From Vibrio proteolyticus NBRC 13287 (GTDB taxonomy: Bacteria > Pseudomonadota > Gammaproteobacteria > Enterobacterales > Vibrionaceae), in NCBI RefSeq assembly GCF_000467125.1, contig NZ_BATJ01000002.1, positions 310,001-374,000 on the forward strand: DNA of 64,000 nt. Direction: 5' to 3'. This document shows, piece after piece, positions 50,068 through 62,826 of the stretch. Made by a program: the position numbers and the translations under genes. Position 1 is the stretch's first letter; every line of letters begins with the position of its first letter. The notes beneath the pieces are model-generated. The model made no database searches and was not told the origin of the DNA. It saw nothing but the letters and a program-made list of their open reading frames with translations.

Positions 50068-50811
50068 TTATTGTTTTTGTTTGTCTTCCGTATGAATATA
50101 TTTTCGGCTGACATCAACCACGGCGATGTCACGAATGAACTCCCTGCCCAGTAGAACAGGATGGCTCATTTGCGAACGGTCTGCCAAAGTAAATTGCGCT
50201 TTTTCATGAATTTTTCCGACTCTGACCCACAATTCAATCACGGCGCGGCGTTCGACATCTTCAGAGGTCGATTGGCGGATTTTGACAAAACGAATAATAG
50301 GCGCTTCGATCCAATTGTCGGCATCAAGCGTTTTTTCACCATCGGAGAGGTGGAAACGCACCCAATTTTTACCATTGCGCTCGAATTGCTCAATATCCAC
50401 AGCGTTGAGTGAGGAAGTCGCTGCCCCGGTATCAACACGGGCATCAAACGTCTGCTTGATAGAGTCAATGGTCACTTTTTCGATTTCACCCAGAATGATG
50501 TTATCTGGCATCGGGGTAGGGAGCGGCACAGGGGCTGGCTCTACTGGCTCTGGCTTTTCATTCAGCTTTTCCAGGGTTACTTTCTTAAACGAAGCAATCT
50601 GCTTGCTGAGCGCTTTTATGTCACCTTCCAAACTATCAATGTAATCGGATTGATTACTCATTTGGAGTTCCAGGTTGGTAATTTTGTTAGTCAGTTCCGC
50701 TTCAGACGTGTTGATCGCCGTCAGCGTTTCCTGGTGGTATTGTTCGGAATTGGTCAGTGCGCATCCTGAAAGCAAACTAACTGCAATAACGGGTGCCAGT
50801 CGAGTAAACAT
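50068..50811 (-). CDS. Lipid-anchored retropepsin-like aspartic protease (PF05618 type)
   Basis: The 247-residue precursor has a lipoprotein signal peptide with lipobox LSGC (Cys17), a coiled-coil stalk (about 24-76), a Pro-rich linker (88-102) and a C-terminal retropepsin-like domain. The active-site motif is VDTGAATSS (Asp127-Thr-Gly), with HPVLLGREFI supplying the flap-end strand. The family is often mis-named 'ATP-dependent zinc protease'; no zinc motif is present. One catalytic Asp implies a homodimer. Residues after Cys17 (ALTN) do not show the Asp+2 inner-membrane retention signal. It leads the operon. Confidence 0.87.
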   Translation of the reverse strand: MFTRLAPVIAVSLLSGCALTNSEQYHQETLTAINTSEAELTNKITNLELQMSNQSDYIDSLEGDIKALSKQIASFKKVTLEKLNEKPEPVEPAPVPLPTPMPDNIILGEIEKVTIDSIKQTFDARVDTGAATSSLNAVDIEQFERNGKNWVRFHLSDGEKTLDADNWIEAPIIRFVKIRQSTSEDVERRAVIELWVRVGKIHEKAQFTLADRSQMSHPVLLGREFIRDIAVVDVSRKYIHTEDKQKQ

Positions 50812-51143
50812 TGAAAACCTTAAAAATAGCGTTAAGTGTTTGTATTTTGCGAGTTTAGCTTATCTCCACAAACGACGACAAGGCCAGAAACTTCACCTTT
50901 ATCACGCTGTGGTTATAGTTATCTGCTCAGGTAACAGTGAGGGGCGAGTTTAGTGATAGACTTCTCGTTTTCTGCCGCGTCTGGCAACGGAAAACCGGAT
51001 GGCTTGACATTAGAAAGTGGTCGTACACAGAGCCCTGCACCTCGGGGGTTACCTGCTTCCAGCGATAAAGGCGAAAACTGTCCCTTTATCGCTCGGCATT
51101 AGGGTATCTTCCGCGTGCATTATACACGTTAAAACTGTGTCAA
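50812..51143 (-). other. Structured region upstream of the retropepsin operon
   Basis: A 332-bp space between cmoB and the operon. It holds an 11-bp perfect hairpin AGCGATAAAGG/CCTTTATCGCT (51061-51071 and 51083-51093) without a T run. On the minus strand TATAAT (51124-51119) lies just after the cmoB stop, preceded at 13 bp by TTGACA, a spacing too short for a standard promoter. G/C-rich complementary blocks follow (ACCCCCGAGGTGCAGGGCTC). It may be a leader or a small RNA; I recognise no known family. Confidence 0.4.
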
Positions 51144-52115
51144 TTATGGTTTATTGGCAATTAAAATTGCGCGGCGTGGTGCCGGGTAACCTTCAACGGT
51201 TTTTGTCGGGTCCGTCGGATCGATGTAATCCGGCAGCGAGTTGTGTGTCATCCAGGAGGTGGTGCGTTGCTCACCAAGGGATGTGACGTTTTCATCCACG
51301 ATGCGTACGTTGATAAATCCGCTCTGCTCCAGCCACACTTTCAGTGCTTTTGCAGAAGGGAAAAAATAGACATTGCGCATTTGGGCGTAACGGTCAACAG
51401 GCACCAGCACGGCATTTTCGTCGCCTTCAATCACCAGTGTTTCGAGGATCAACTCGCCGCCTGATACCAGTTGTTTTTTCAACTGCAACAGGTGATCAAG
51501 CGGTGAACGGCGATGATAGAGCACTCCCATGCTGAATACGGTGTCGAACGCTTCCAGCTCTGGCAGTTGCTCAATACCGAGCGGCAGCAGGTGGATGCGT
51601 TGATCGTCGCCCATCAGCTTGCGAATGGCTTCAAATTGGATCAGGAACAAGTGAGACGGGTCGATGCCGACACACAAACGTGCCTCTTCGCCCAGCATAC
51701 GCCACATGTGATAACCATTACCACAGCCAACGTCCAGCACAGTGCGGTTTTTCAGTGGTGTGATGTGAGGGAGCAAGCGATCCCACTTCCAATCGCTTCG
51801 CCATTCGGTATCAATATGAATGCCATGAAGATCATACGGACCTTTACGCCACGGGTGAAAGGTTTTCAGCAGGTTTTCCAGTTTTTTGAATTCGCCTTCG
51901 GGCAACGCGTTTTCATTACGCACGCTGACGGCATTTTTTATATCTATGTGATCCGGCATGCCTTGCGGGATTTTTTTCAGCGCACGCAGCCAGCGCTCGA
52001 AATCGCCGTGCTGAGCGTTCTGCCAGTCCGTCAGCTGTTGTGGAAGGGTATTCAGCCAATGCTGCAGGCGAGTATCCTGAGCGATCAACTGGTAGAAGTT
52101 ACCAAAACTAAACAT
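51144..52115 (-). CDS. cmoB: tRNA U34 carboxymethyltransferase
   Basis: CmoB transfers a carboxymethyl group from carboxy-SAM to ho5U34 of tRNA, giving cmo5U34. The 323-residue protein has the N-terminal family region ([31 protein letters not shown]) and a class I methyltransferase core [16 protein letters not shown] with [20 protein letters not shown]. It lies downstream of cmoA, whose product makes the cofactor, with a 95-bp gap. Confidence 0.97.
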   Translation of the reverse strand: MFSFGNFYQLIAQDTRLQHWLNTLPQQLTDWQNAQHGDFERWLRALKKIPQGMPDHIDIKNAVSVRNENALPEGEFKKLENLLKTFHPWRKGPYDLHGIHIDTEWRSDWKWDRLLPHITPLKNRTVLDVGCGNGYHMWRMLGEEARLCVGIDPSHLFLIQFEAIRKLMGDDQRIHLLPLGIEQLPELEAFDTVFSMGVLYHRRSPLDHLLQLKKQLVSGGELILETLVIEGDENAVLVPVDRYAQMRNVYFFPSAKALKVWLEQSGFINVRIVDENVTSLGEQRTTSWMTHNSLPDYIDPTDPTKTVEGYPAPRRAILIANKP

Positions 52116-52210
52116 GGAAAAGTTCCTGGTTTAAAAAGCCATTCCCCGGTTTACATACGGTTTGGACGCGTGTTCCTCGGGGAGTCGAAACACCATCACC
52201 TGAAGGCCAT

Positions 52211-52942
<732 letters not shown>

Positions 52943-53042
52943 TTATCTCGCACTACCAACAGACCAGCACAGTGCTGGCTCGGAAAAAGGCGCGTATTTT
53001 AGGGGAAAATTACGCCTGTGTCATTACAGACAGCGGCTTGAC

Positions 53043-53909
53043 TCAGAACATCTGGAGCTGAGTATCGCCATCTTTAGCCGGGAAGGGCGCTAAATCCGGC
53101 ATCGTCATTAGCTGTTGCAACTGCTGATACAGCCTCAATGCCAACTGTGGTGCTTCGACATTGTCCGGGGTATGGATCATCACGTAAGGTTGTTTACCTT
53201 GCGCGATCCAAGCGGGCAGTTTCTTCAGCCACGGCGCAAAGAAACCCAGGTTTTCCTCCAGATCGGGGTGACCGATAAATCGAATCATTGGGTGGGCAGC
53301 GGTTGAAATCGCATGCACGGGGACGCGAGGCTTCTTCTGATGGGCATCGATCACGGCTTCGGTGTTTGGTGGTGCCGCGAAGACGGGGCGGCTGTCCATG
53401 ATAATGCGGTCAATTCCGGTTTCCAGTAGCCATTGATTAAGGGCTTTTTCTTCATCACCTTTGGCAAAGAAAGCCGGATGACGGACTTCGACCCCTAACG
53501 GAAAATTCTGAGGAAACTGGCGACAAAATACCTTGAGGTGATCCAGATGCTCGGGGCCGAACGCCGCAGGTAATTGAATCGTCCATTGGCCAACGCGTTC
53601 ATGCAGCGGCGCCATGACATTCATAAATTCGCGCAGCAGCTCCTGGGAGTTTTTCAATAACTGCTGATGAGTGATGGCTTTGGGCAGTTTGAACGTGAAA
53701 CGGAAGTCATCGTGGGTGGCGCTGCGCCAGTTTTGCACCGTTATGGGGGAAGGTGTCGCATAGAAGGTGGTATTGCCCTCAACGGTATGAAACACGCGGG
53801 CATAGCGCTCCAGTCTGTCTGCCGGCTTGGTTCCGCTGCCGTAAAAACTGGCTTGCCATTGAGCGTGGGACCACATCGTCAGGCCCAGACGTATTGGTAG
53901 AGTGTCCAT
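53043..53909 (-). CDS. yecE: DUF72 family protein (YecE-like)
   Basis: A 288-residue cytoplasmic TIM-barrel protein. The family motifs are IRLGLTMWSHAQW, LERYARVFHTVEGNTTFYATPS, FRFTFKLPKAITH, LGVEVRHPAFF, and VMIHTPDNVEAPQLA. E. coli yecE lies next to cmoA/cmoB; here it is also their upstream neighbour. The enzymatic role is unknown, although the barrel resembles sugar-phosphate isomerases and endonucleases of the TIM fold. Confidence 0.9.
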   Translation of the reverse strand: MDTLPIRLGLTMWSHAQWQASFYGSGTKPADRLERYARVFHTVEGNTTFYATPSPITVQNWRSATHDDFRFTFKLPKAITHQQLLKNSQELLREFMNVMAPLHERVGQWTIQLPAAFGPEHLDHLKVFCRQFPQNFPLGVEVRHPAFFAKGDEEKALNQWLLETGIDRIIMDSRPVFAAPPNTEAVIDAHQKKPRVPVHAISTAAHPMIRFIGHPDLEENLGFFAPWLKKLPAWIAQGKQPYVMIHTPDNVEAPQLALRLYQQLQQLMTMPDLAPFPAKDGDTQLQMF

Positions 53910-54211
53910 GAAGTTTTATCGGTTAATGGTGACCCTATTCGAGCTAAGATGCACAGTGTAAGCGAGATTAGATCAATTGTGTAATTTGGTGGACCGAGCG
54001 TATATAATCGCCCTCATTTCAGCCTTGGAATCACAATTTGGTTGCTTTTTGTGCGAATGGCGGCTGAAGCGGCGAAAAAGCCTGTAAATTGTCCGCTTGA
54101 ATGTCGATTTTACTCGTCTTTAAGCGTATAAATGAAATCTTGCGCTACGGCTAGGTTAGCTCTGTAGCATGGAAATTGATAACTGATTAATTAGAGATTG
54201 GGAAATTCACT
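53910..54211 (+). other. yecE-aspS divergent region with aspS promoter and leader
   Basis: The 302-bp region carries a candidate promoter at 53977-54008 and a nested hairpin at 54018-54068 (outer TTCAGCC/GGCTGAA, inner CACAA/TTGTG) that would form the 5' end of the aspS transcript, leaving a leader of nearly 200 nt. No T run follows the hairpin. Confidence 0.5.
53977..54008 (+). promoter_or_regulatory. Candidate aspS promoter
   Basis: TATAAT at 54003-54008 (or the overlapping TATATA at 54001) follows TTGTGT at 53977-53982 with 18-20 bp spacing. The -10 is excellent and the -35 fair. Confidence 0.5.
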
Positions 54212-55990
54212 ATGCGTACCCATTACTGTGGTCACCTGAACAAGTCCCTGGCAGGACAAACTGTAGAACTTTGCGGCTGGGTTAACCGTCGTCGCGATTT
54301 AGGCGGTCTGATTTTCATTGATATGCGAGATCGTGAAGGCATCGTTCAGGTAGTTGTTGATCCAGATATGGCAGATGCGTATGAAGTGGCGAACCAACTT
54401 CGTAATGAATTCTGTATCAAACTGACGGGTGAAGTACGTGCGCGTCCAGACAGTCAGGTCAATGCTGACATGGCAACCGGTGAAGTTGAGATTCTGGCCA
54501 AAGGCTTGGAAATCATCAACCGTTCGGACGTTCTTCCACTGGATTTCAACCAAAAGAACACTGAAGAGCAGCGTCTGAAATACCGTTATCTGGATCTGCG
54601 TCGCCCGGAAATGAGTGATCGCATCAAACTGCGCGCGAAAGCCTCTAGCTTCGTACGTCGTTTTCTGGATGACAACGGTTTCCTTGACATCGAAACGCCA
54701 GTGTTGACCAAAGCGACCCCAGAAGGTGCGCGTGACTATCTGGTACCAAGCCGTGTCCATAAAGGCAGCTTCTATGCGCTTCCTCAATCGCCTCAGCTAT
54801 TCAAACAGTTGTTGATGATGTCGGGCTTTGATCGTTACTACCAAATCGTTAAATGTTTCCGTGACGAAGACTTGCGTGCAGACCGTCAGCCAGAATTCAC
54901 TCAGATCGATATCGAAACGTCATTCATGACGTCTGATCAAGTACGTGCGACTACGGAAAAAATGGTGCGCGAAATGTGGCAAGAGCTGCTAAACGTCGAC
55001 CTGGGCCAGTTCCCGGTAATGCCGTTTAGTGAAGCGATCCGCCGTTTTGGCTCTGACAAGCCTGACCTGCGTAACCCTCTGGAGCTTGTTGACGTTGCTG
55101 ATCTCGTTAAAGATGTTGAGTTCAAAGTATTCTCAGGCCCGGCAAATGATGAAAAAGGCCGTGTTGCGGTTATCCGCGTCCCGGGTGGCGCAGAACTGAC
55201 CCGTAAACAGATTGACGGTTACGGGGAATTTGTTGGTATCTACGGCGCGAAAGGTCTAGCGTGGATGAAGGTCAACGATCGTGCTGCTGGCATGGAAGGT
55301 ATCCAGTCGCCAGTGGCGAAGTTCCTGAACGAAGATGTGATCAATGCCATTTTGGATCGCACACACGCTGAATCTGGTGACATCATTCTGTTTGGTGCAG
55401 ACAAAGCAGGTATCGTGGCAGAAGCTCTGGGTGCACTGCGTCTGAAGCTGGGCAAAGACCTGCAACTGACTGACGAGTCTGCATGGGCACCATTGTGGGT
55501 CGTTGATTTCCCAATGTTTGAAGAAGACGACGAAGGTAATCTGCACGCAATGCATCACCCATTTACAGCCCCTCTGGGTGTGAGTGCGCAGGAGCTGAAA
55601 GCTAACCCGGCAGCAGCAAACTCAAACGCTTACGATATGGTTATCAATGGCTACGAAGTGGGCGGTGGCTCTGTTCGTATCCATAACGCAGACATGCAAG
55701 CTGCGGTATTCGATATCCTGGGTATTGATGCGGACGAACAACGCTTGAAATTTGGCTTCCTGCTGGATGCATTGAAATTCGGTACACCACCACATGCGGG
55801 TCTGGCGTTTGGTTTGGACCGTCTGGTGATGCTGCTGTGTGGTACAGAGAACATCCGCGATGTGATTGCATTCCCGAAAACAACTGCAGCAGCGTGTCTG
55901 TTGACCGATGCTCCAAGCCTGGCAAATCCAGCCGCGTTGGAAGAACTGGCGATTGCCGTTACGGTAGCAAAAGAAAAAGAAGCAGAATAA
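54212..55990 (+). CDS. aspS: Aspartyl-tRNA synthetase
   Basis: Class IIb synthetase of 592 residues that charges tRNA(Asp). It has an N-terminal OB-fold anticodon-binding domain ([32 protein letters not shown]), motif 1 around [20 protein letters not shown], motif 2 [21 protein letters not shown], the bacterial GAD insertion (about 290-420) and motif 3 [16 protein letters not shown]. Its length fits the family. A terminator follows. Confidence 0.98.
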   Translation: MRTHYCGHLNKSLAGQTVELCGWVNRRRDLGGLIFIDMRDREGIVQVVVDPDMADAYEVANQLRNEFCIKLTGEVRARPDSQVNADMATGEVEILAKGLEIINRSDVLPLDFNQKNTEEQRLKYRYLDLRRPEMSDRIKLRAKASSFVRRFLDDNGFLDIETPVLTKATPEGARDYLVPSRVHKGSFYALPQSPQLFKQLLMMSGFDRYYQIVKCFRDEDLRADRQPEFTQIDIETSFMTSDQVRATTEKMVREMWQELLNVDLGQFPVMPFSEAIRRFGSDKPDLRNPLELVDVADLVKDVEFKVFSGPANDEKGRVAVIRVPGGAELTRKQIDGYGEFVGIYGAKGLAWMKVNDRAAGMEGIQSPVAKFLNEDVINAILDRTHAESGDIILFGADKAGIVAEALGALRLKLGKDLQLTDESAWAPLWVVDFPMFEEDDEGNLHAMHHPFTAPLGVSAQELKANPAAANSNAYDMVINGYEVGGGSVRIHNADMQAAVFDILGIDADEQRLKFGFLLDALKFGTPPHAGLAFGLDRLVMLLCGTENIRDVIAFPKTTAAACLLTDAPSLANPAALEELAIAVTVAKEKEAE

Positions 55991-56023
55991 GCACTCTTCT
56001 GACTCGCTTATTTGGTTTTAAAC

Positions 56024-56057
56024 AAAAAACGCCACTTCAGTTGAAGTGGCGTTTTTT
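56024..56057. terminator. Bidirectional terminator between aspS and rluE
   Basis: A perfect 16-bp stem (56024-56039 and 56042-56057) with A6 and T6 at the ends serves both convergent genes. Confidence 0.92.
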
Positions 56058-56110
56058 GTTGTAGGTGTGCGGCTTGATGCCCGGCGAAATGGCGATAGAA
56101 AAGACGAAGA

Positions 56111-56809
56111 CTAGCGGTCCAGTTGGATACGTTTCCATTCCCCAGGCTGGAGATTGTCCAGCGTAATATCACCCATGGAATAGCGGATCAGGCGCAGCGT
56201 CGGAAAGCCGATGTGAGCGGTCATGCGCCGAACCTGTCGGTTACGGCCTTCAATAATCGTGATGGCCAGCCAGGTGGTGGGAATGTTGGCACGAAAGCGC
56301 ACTGGTGGAATGCGCTCCCAGATCTCAGGGGCTTCCATCATCTCGACTTTCGCCGGTAGTGTCATGCCGTCTTTCAACTCAACGCCTTGGCGTAATTTCT
56401 CCAAGTCGGCCTCTTGCGGGGCACCGTCAACCTGAACCCAGTAGGTTTTCGGGGACTTAGATTTTGGCTGAGTGAGTCTGGCTTGCAATACACCGTCATT
56501 GGTCAGTACCATCAGACCTTCACTGTCTCGATCGAGTCGCCCTGCGGCGTAGACATCTTTCACCGGGATGTAGTCCGCGAGTGTTTTACGTCCATCGCCA
56601 TCCGTAAACTGGCTGAGGGTGTCGTACGGTTTGTTAAACACGATCACTTGTCGGTCTTGTGCCGCGACTCGGGCTTTTTGTGCCGGCCGGCTCTGGCGAT
56701 GTTTGCCATTGGCTGACGCTGCTTTGTGCTGGGTCGCACGACGTTTAAAACCGTTTTTGCGAGAATCAGAAGATTTTCGCGGCGACTCACGATGTGAGCT
56801 TGGTGACAT
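56111..56809 (-). CDS. rluE: 23S rRNA pseudouridine(2457) synthase
   Basis: Makes pseudouridine 2457 in 23S rRNA. The 232-residue RsuA-family enzyme has a basic, low-complexity N-terminal tail (about 1-60) and the catalytic domain with [14 protein letters not shown], the catalytic Asp in [18 protein letters not shown] and [23 protein letters not shown]. The start MSPSSHRES has an AAGGTAG ribosome site; the frame extends a further 34 codons upstream without family support. It is divergent from icd. Confidence 0.93.
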   Translation of the reverse strand: MSPSSHRESPRKSSDSRKNGFKRRATQHKAASANGKHRQSRPAQKARVAAQDRQVIVFNKPYDTLSQFTDGDGRKTLADYIPVKDVYAAGRLDRDSEGLMVLTNDGVLQARLTQPKSKSPKTYWVQVDGAPQEADLEKLRQGVELKDGMTLPAKVEMMEAPEIWERIPPVRFRANIPTTWLAITIIEGRNRQVRRMTAHIGFPTLRLIRYSMGDITLDNLQPGEWKRIQLDR

Positions 56810-59336
<2,527 letters not shown>

Positions 59337-59349
59337 GTCGATAACCAAT

Positions 59350-59377
59350 AAAAAACCCGCTAGCAGGCGGGTTTTTT
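59350..59377. terminator. Terminator between icd and cspD
   Basis: AAAAAACCCGC and GCGGGTTTTTT (59350-59360 and 59367-59377) form a stem with A6/T6 ends, usable from both convergent genes. Confidence 0.9.
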
Positions 59378-59401
59378 GTTACTACAACACTTGGCAGCGA
59401 A

Positions 59402-59623
59402 CTATTTTAGCGAATGACCCTCGATAGGGGTCACTGAGCTTGCGTGAAATCCTTTTGGACCACGTTCAACTTCATAACTTACTTGTTGGCCAGCTTTTAG
59501 GGTACGATAACCGTCCATCTGAATGGTTGAATAGTGCGCGAAAATATCGCCGTCCTCACCTTCCGGACAGATAAAACCAAATCCCTTGGCATTGTTAAAC
59601 CATTTTACTGTACCTGTAGCCAT
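59402..59623 (-). CDS. cspD: Cold shock-like protein CspD
   Basis: A 73-residue OB-fold protein with the RNP1 and RNP2 motifs KGFGFI and DIFAHYS. CspD binds single-stranded DNA/RNA and in E. coli inhibits replication in stationary phase. The C-terminal tail (HASSVTPIEGHSLK) and the position divergent from clpS-clpA identify CspD among the Csp paralogues. The start is MATGTVKW; two further Met codons lie just upstream. Confidence 0.93.
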   Translation of the reverse strand: MATGTVKWFNNAKGFGFICPEGEDGDIFAHYSTIQMDGYRTLKAGQQVSYEVERGPKGFHASSVTPIEGHSLK

Positions 59624-60094
59624 GCTATACATCCCTCATGCATTTTGTTACTGATGTTGTTTGTGCGACGACCTGTTACTTCCTTTGTCGTCTTTGATAC
59701 AAAAGTGAATATCAATTCAGCCGCTGCCAAATTTTTAGTCACTCATCCCCAATGTAGTCAATGATTGAGCACAGTCAATAGTAAAAACGTATTAACACCT
59801 GCATATTTGCAAACAAATCACTATTGATGTTTACATTGCTGTAACCTTGCAAATCCTCATTAGTGCTTTGCTGAGACAAAACGCGACTTTTGTCTGTATT
59901 CTGTGCAAACAAACCGTGTACGCTGTGCAATAGAAATCTTTTATTTGCAGCGATACAATTGCTGCATTAGTCTCTAAGTAAGAGGTCTTTTCGACAGGTC
60001 AATTTCCTGTCCCTACTTGGAGACTCACGACACAAAAAATTGCCACAATTCAGTGGTAAACTTGTTAGAAAGGGCACTCTGAATCCAATAAACC
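59624..60094. other. Divergent cspD-clpS regulatory region
   Basis: A 471-bp AT-rich region. Nearest cspD it is featureless. Nearest clpS it holds two hairpins: GCAGC/GCTGC at 59947-59965 and a long two-part structure at 59971-60023. The latter has an outer 10-bp helix (TCTCTAAGTA with TACTTGGAGA, one G-U pair) and an inner perfect GACAGG/CCTGTC helix. No terminator T run follows, so this looks like a folded clpS leader. Confidence 0.5.
59971..60023 (+). repeat. Structured leader upstream of clpS
   Basis: Outer arms 59971-59980 and 60014-60023 and inner arms 59993-59998 and 60006-60011 nest into one extended hairpin with a 7-nt loop. It ends 71 nt before the clpS ATG. Confidence 0.5.
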
Positions 60095-60415
60095 ATGAGC
60101 AAACATTTTGAATGGGTGTCTCCAGACTCAGACCTACTGGAGAAAGAGAAAACCAAAGTCCAGCCACCGGCTATGTATAACGTAATCCTCAATAACGACG
60201 ATTACACACCTATGGACTTTGTGATTGAAATCCTTGAGCGTTTTTTCTCGATGGACATTGATAAAGCGACGCAGGTCATGCTCAAGGTACACTACGAAGG
60301 TAGAGCGGTTTGCGGCACGTTTACGGCCGAAGTCGCGGAGACGAAAGTAGCACAAGTGACGATGTACTCAAGGGAAAATGAGCATCCGCTACTTTGTACG
60401 ATGGAACAAGCGTAG
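60095..60415 (+). CDS. clpS: ATP-dependent Clp protease adaptor ClpS
   Basis: N-recognin that delivers N-degron substrates (N-terminal Leu, Phe, Tyr, Trp) to ClpAP. The 106 residues show [24 protein letters not shown], with the Asn-Asp-Asp pocket contacts and Met gate, and [24 protein letters not shown]. The disordered N-terminal tail needed for ClpA engagement is present (about 1-25). It is followed by clpA after 41 bp. Confidence 0.97.
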   Translation: MSKHFEWVSPDSDLLEKEKTKVQPPAMYNVILNNDDYTPMDFVIEILERFFSMDIDKATQVMLKVHYEGRAVCGTFTAEVAETKVAQVTMYSRENEHPLLCTMEQA

Positions 60416-60442
60416 AACTTGTTCGAACAACATTGTTGTTCC

Positions 60443-60452
60443 TTAAGGAGGT
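60443..60452 (+). promoter_or_regulatory. Strong ribosome-binding site fixing the clpA start
   Basis: TTAAGGAGGT is a near-perfect anti-16S match 4 bp before the ATG at 60457, and it decides this start over an in-frame codon 21 codons upstream inside clpS. Confidence 0.85.
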
Positions 60453-60456
60453 ACTT

Positions 60457-62730
60457 ATGCTGAATAAAGAATTAGAGTCAAGTCTGAACGGTGCGTTCGC
60501 TCGTGCCAGAGACAAACGACATGAGTTTATGACCGTCGAGCACCTCCTGTTGGCATTGTTGGACAATGATGCCGCCAGAGAAGCCCTACTTGCCTGTCAG
60601 GCCGACCTGGACGCCTTGCGCCAGGAACTGGATATTTTTATCGATCAAACCACCCCGCTCATTCCAGAAAATGATGAGACGCGTGAAACTCAACCCACGC
60701 TCAGTTTCCAGCGGGTACTTCAACGCGCCGTATTCCACGTTCAGTCATCCGGGCGCAATGAAGTGACTGGCGCAAACGTGTTGGTTGCCATTTTTAGTGA
60801 GCAGGAATCCCATGCCGCTTACCTGTTGAAAAAGAACGACATCAGTCGACTGGATATCGTTAACTTTATTTCTCACGGCATTACTAAAGCGTCAAATACC
60901 GGAGACGACGCTTCCTCTTCTTCTGACTCGTTCAGTAGTGAAAGTACCGATGATTCCGGTTCAGAAGAGCGCCTGGAAAGTTTTGCAACCAACCTCAACC
61001 AGATGGCGAAAGAAGGCAATATCGATCCGCTGATTGGTCGTGACAAAGAACTGGAGCGCACCATTCAGGTATTGTGCCGCCGTCGTAAAAATAACCCGTT
61101 GCTCGTCGGGGAAGCCGGGGTGGGTAAAACTGCCATTGCCGAAGGTCTTGCGTGGAGAATTGTTGAAGGAAATGTGCCGGAAGTGATTCAGAACAGCGTC
61201 ATTTATTCGCTGGACATTGGTTCACTGCTTGCGGGCACTAAGTACCGCGGTGACTTTGAGAAGCGTTTTAAAACGATTCTCAAACAGCTGGAAAAAGAAC
61301 AGGATGCGATCCTGTTCATTGACGAGATCCACACTATTATCGGTGCCGGCGCGGCGTCAGGTGGTCAGGTGGACGCGGCCAATCTGATCAAGCCGTTACT
61401 GAGCAGCGGTAAGTTACGCTGTATCGGTTCGACGACCTACCAAGAGTACAGCAACATTTTTGAGAAAGAGCGTGCCTTGTCACGTCGATTCCAGAAAATC
61501 GATATCGTAGAGCCGTCGCTCGACGATACGACCAAGATTTTGATGGGGCTAAAACCGAAATACGAAGCGCACCATGAAGTGCGTTACACCAACAAAGCGC
61601 TGCGTGCGGCAGTGGAGTTGTCGGCGAAGTACATCAATGAGCGTCATCTGCCCGATAAGGCGATCGATGTTATTGATGAAGCGGGTGCTCGCAGCCGTCT
61701 GGCGCCGGCCAGCCGTCGCAAGAAAACCGTCGGCGTGGCAGATATTGAAGCCATGGTTGCGAAAATGGCGCGCATTCCTGAGAAATCCGTCTCTTCTTCA
61801 GACAAAGACATTCTGCAGAATTTGGATGAGAAGATGAAAATGTTGGTGTTCGGACAGGATGCGGCTATCGATGCATTGTCGGAAGCCATCAAGCTGTCTC
61901 GTGCTGGTTTGGGCGCGGACAACAAACCTGTGGGCTCTTTCCTGTTTGCCGGTCCTACTGGTGTAGGTAAAACAGAGGTGACGGTGCAGTTGTCTAAATT
62001 GCTGGGAATCGAACTGCTGCGTTTCGACATGTCGGAATACGGTGAGCGTCATTCCATCAGCCGTTTGATTGGTGCGCCCCCTGGCTATGTTGGTTATGAC
62101 CAGGGCGGCTTGCTCACCGATGCGGTGATCAAGCATCCTCACTCTGTTGTGTTGCTCGACGAGATTGAAAAAGCGCACCCGGACATCTTTAACCTGCTAC
62201 TACAGGTGATGGACAACGGGACATTGACCGACAACAACGGCCGCAAAGCGGACTTCCGTAATGTGATTCTGGTGATGACCACCAATGCTGGCGTTCAGGA
62301 AACCGTGAAACAGTCTATCGGCCTGATCCAGCAGGATCACAGCCATGATGCGATGTCGGAAATTAAAAAGGTATTCACACCGGAATTCCGCAACCGTCTG
62401 GACAACATCATCTGGTTCAATAGCCTGGATGAAGCGGTGATTCATCAGGTGGTCGATAAGTTCATTGTTGAGCTTCAGGCGCAACTGGACGCTCGCGGCG
62501 TGTCACTGGAAGTGTCCGAAGATGCCCGTCATTGGTTGGCAAACAAGGGTTACGACAAATCCATGGGCGCGCGTCCAATGGGGCGTGTGATTCAGGAACA
62601 ACTGAAAAAACCTCTTGCCAATGAATTGTTGTTTGGTGAGCTGGTGGACGGCGGTACGGTAAAAGTGACGTTGGACAACGATAAACTCAAGTTCCATTAC
62701 CTGAGTGAGCGTGAAGCTGCAGTACACTAA
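60457..62730 (+). CDS. clpA: ATP-dependent Clp protease ATP-binding subunit ClpA
   Basis: Hexameric AAA+ unfoldase that feeds substrates to ClpP. The 757 residues have a ClpS-binding N-domain (about 1-145), an acidic Ser-rich linker ([19 protein letters not shown]), and two AAA+ modules with Walker [10 protein letters not shown] (about 217) and GPTGVGKTE (about 499). The pore loop KYRGDFEKR and the ClpP-docking IGL loop near [11 protein letters not shown] are present. It is cotranscribed with clpS. clpP is not in the window. Confidence 0.98.
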   Translation: MLNKELESSLNGAFARARDKRHEFMTVEHLLLALLDNDAAREALLACQADLDALRQELDIFIDQTTPLIPENDETRETQPTLSFQRVLQRAVFHVQSSGRNEVTGANVLVAIFSEQESHAAYLLKKNDISRLDIVNFISHGITKASNTGDDASSSSDSFSSESTDDSGSEERLESFATNLNQMAKEGNIDPLIGRDKELERTIQVLCRRRKNNPLLVGEAGVGKTAIAEGLAWRIVEGNVPEVIQNSVIYSLDIGSLLAGTKYRGDFEKRFKTILKQLEKEQDAILFIDEIHTIIGAGAASGGQVDAANLIKPLLSSGKLRCIGSTTYQEYSNIFEKERALSRRFQKIDIVEPSLDDTTKILMGLKPKYEAHHEVRYTNKALRAAVELSAKYINERHLPDKAIDVIDEAGARSRLAPASRRKKTVGVADIEAMVAKMARIPEKSVSSSDKDILQNLDEKMKMLVFGQDAAIDALSEAIKLSRAGLGADNKPVGSFLFAGPTGVGKTEVTVQLSKLLGIELLRFDMSEYGERHSISRLIGAPPGYVGYDQGGLLTDAVIKHPHSVVLLDEIEKAHPDIFNLLLQVMDNGTLTDNNGRKADFRNVILVMTTNAGVQETVKQSIGLIQQDHSHDAMSEIKKVFTPEFRNRLDNIIWFNSLDEAVIHQVVDKFIVELQAQLDARGVSLEVSEDARHWLANKGYDKSMGARPMGRVIQEQLKKPLANELLFGELVDGGTVKVTLDNDKLKFHYLSEREAAVH

Positions 62731-62749
62731 CGCGGTTATCCTCAACATG

Positions 62750-62781
62750 AAAAAGCCCGGGTTTATTATCCGGGCTTTTGT
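62750..62781. terminator. Terminator after clpA
   Basis: AAAGCCCGG (62752-62760) and CCGGGCTTT (62770-62778) pair and run into T residues; the A tract upstream suits the convergent gene. Confidence 0.88.
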
Positions 62782-62826
62782 TTGATTTGCACTTGCTCTA
62801 CGTCCTTACAGCCTGCGTGTAGGGCA

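Noticed and set aside
50980..51124. Considered as 4.5S RNA, 6S RNA, RNase P RNA or a TPP riboswitch.
   Set aside because: The diagnostic sequences (for example GGUCAGG..GGAAGGAAGCAGCC for SRP RNA, CUGAGA for TPP) are absent, although GGAAGCAGG occurs.
51119..51143. TTGACA and TATAAT as a canonical sigma70 promoter on the minus strand.
   Set aside because: The spacing is 13 bp, well below the usual 16-18, so I list the elements without calling a promoter.
59971..60023. Considered as a tRNA or tRNA-like gene.
   Set aside because: Only one nested hairpin of 53 nt is present, without acceptor/T-arm geometry or a CCA end.
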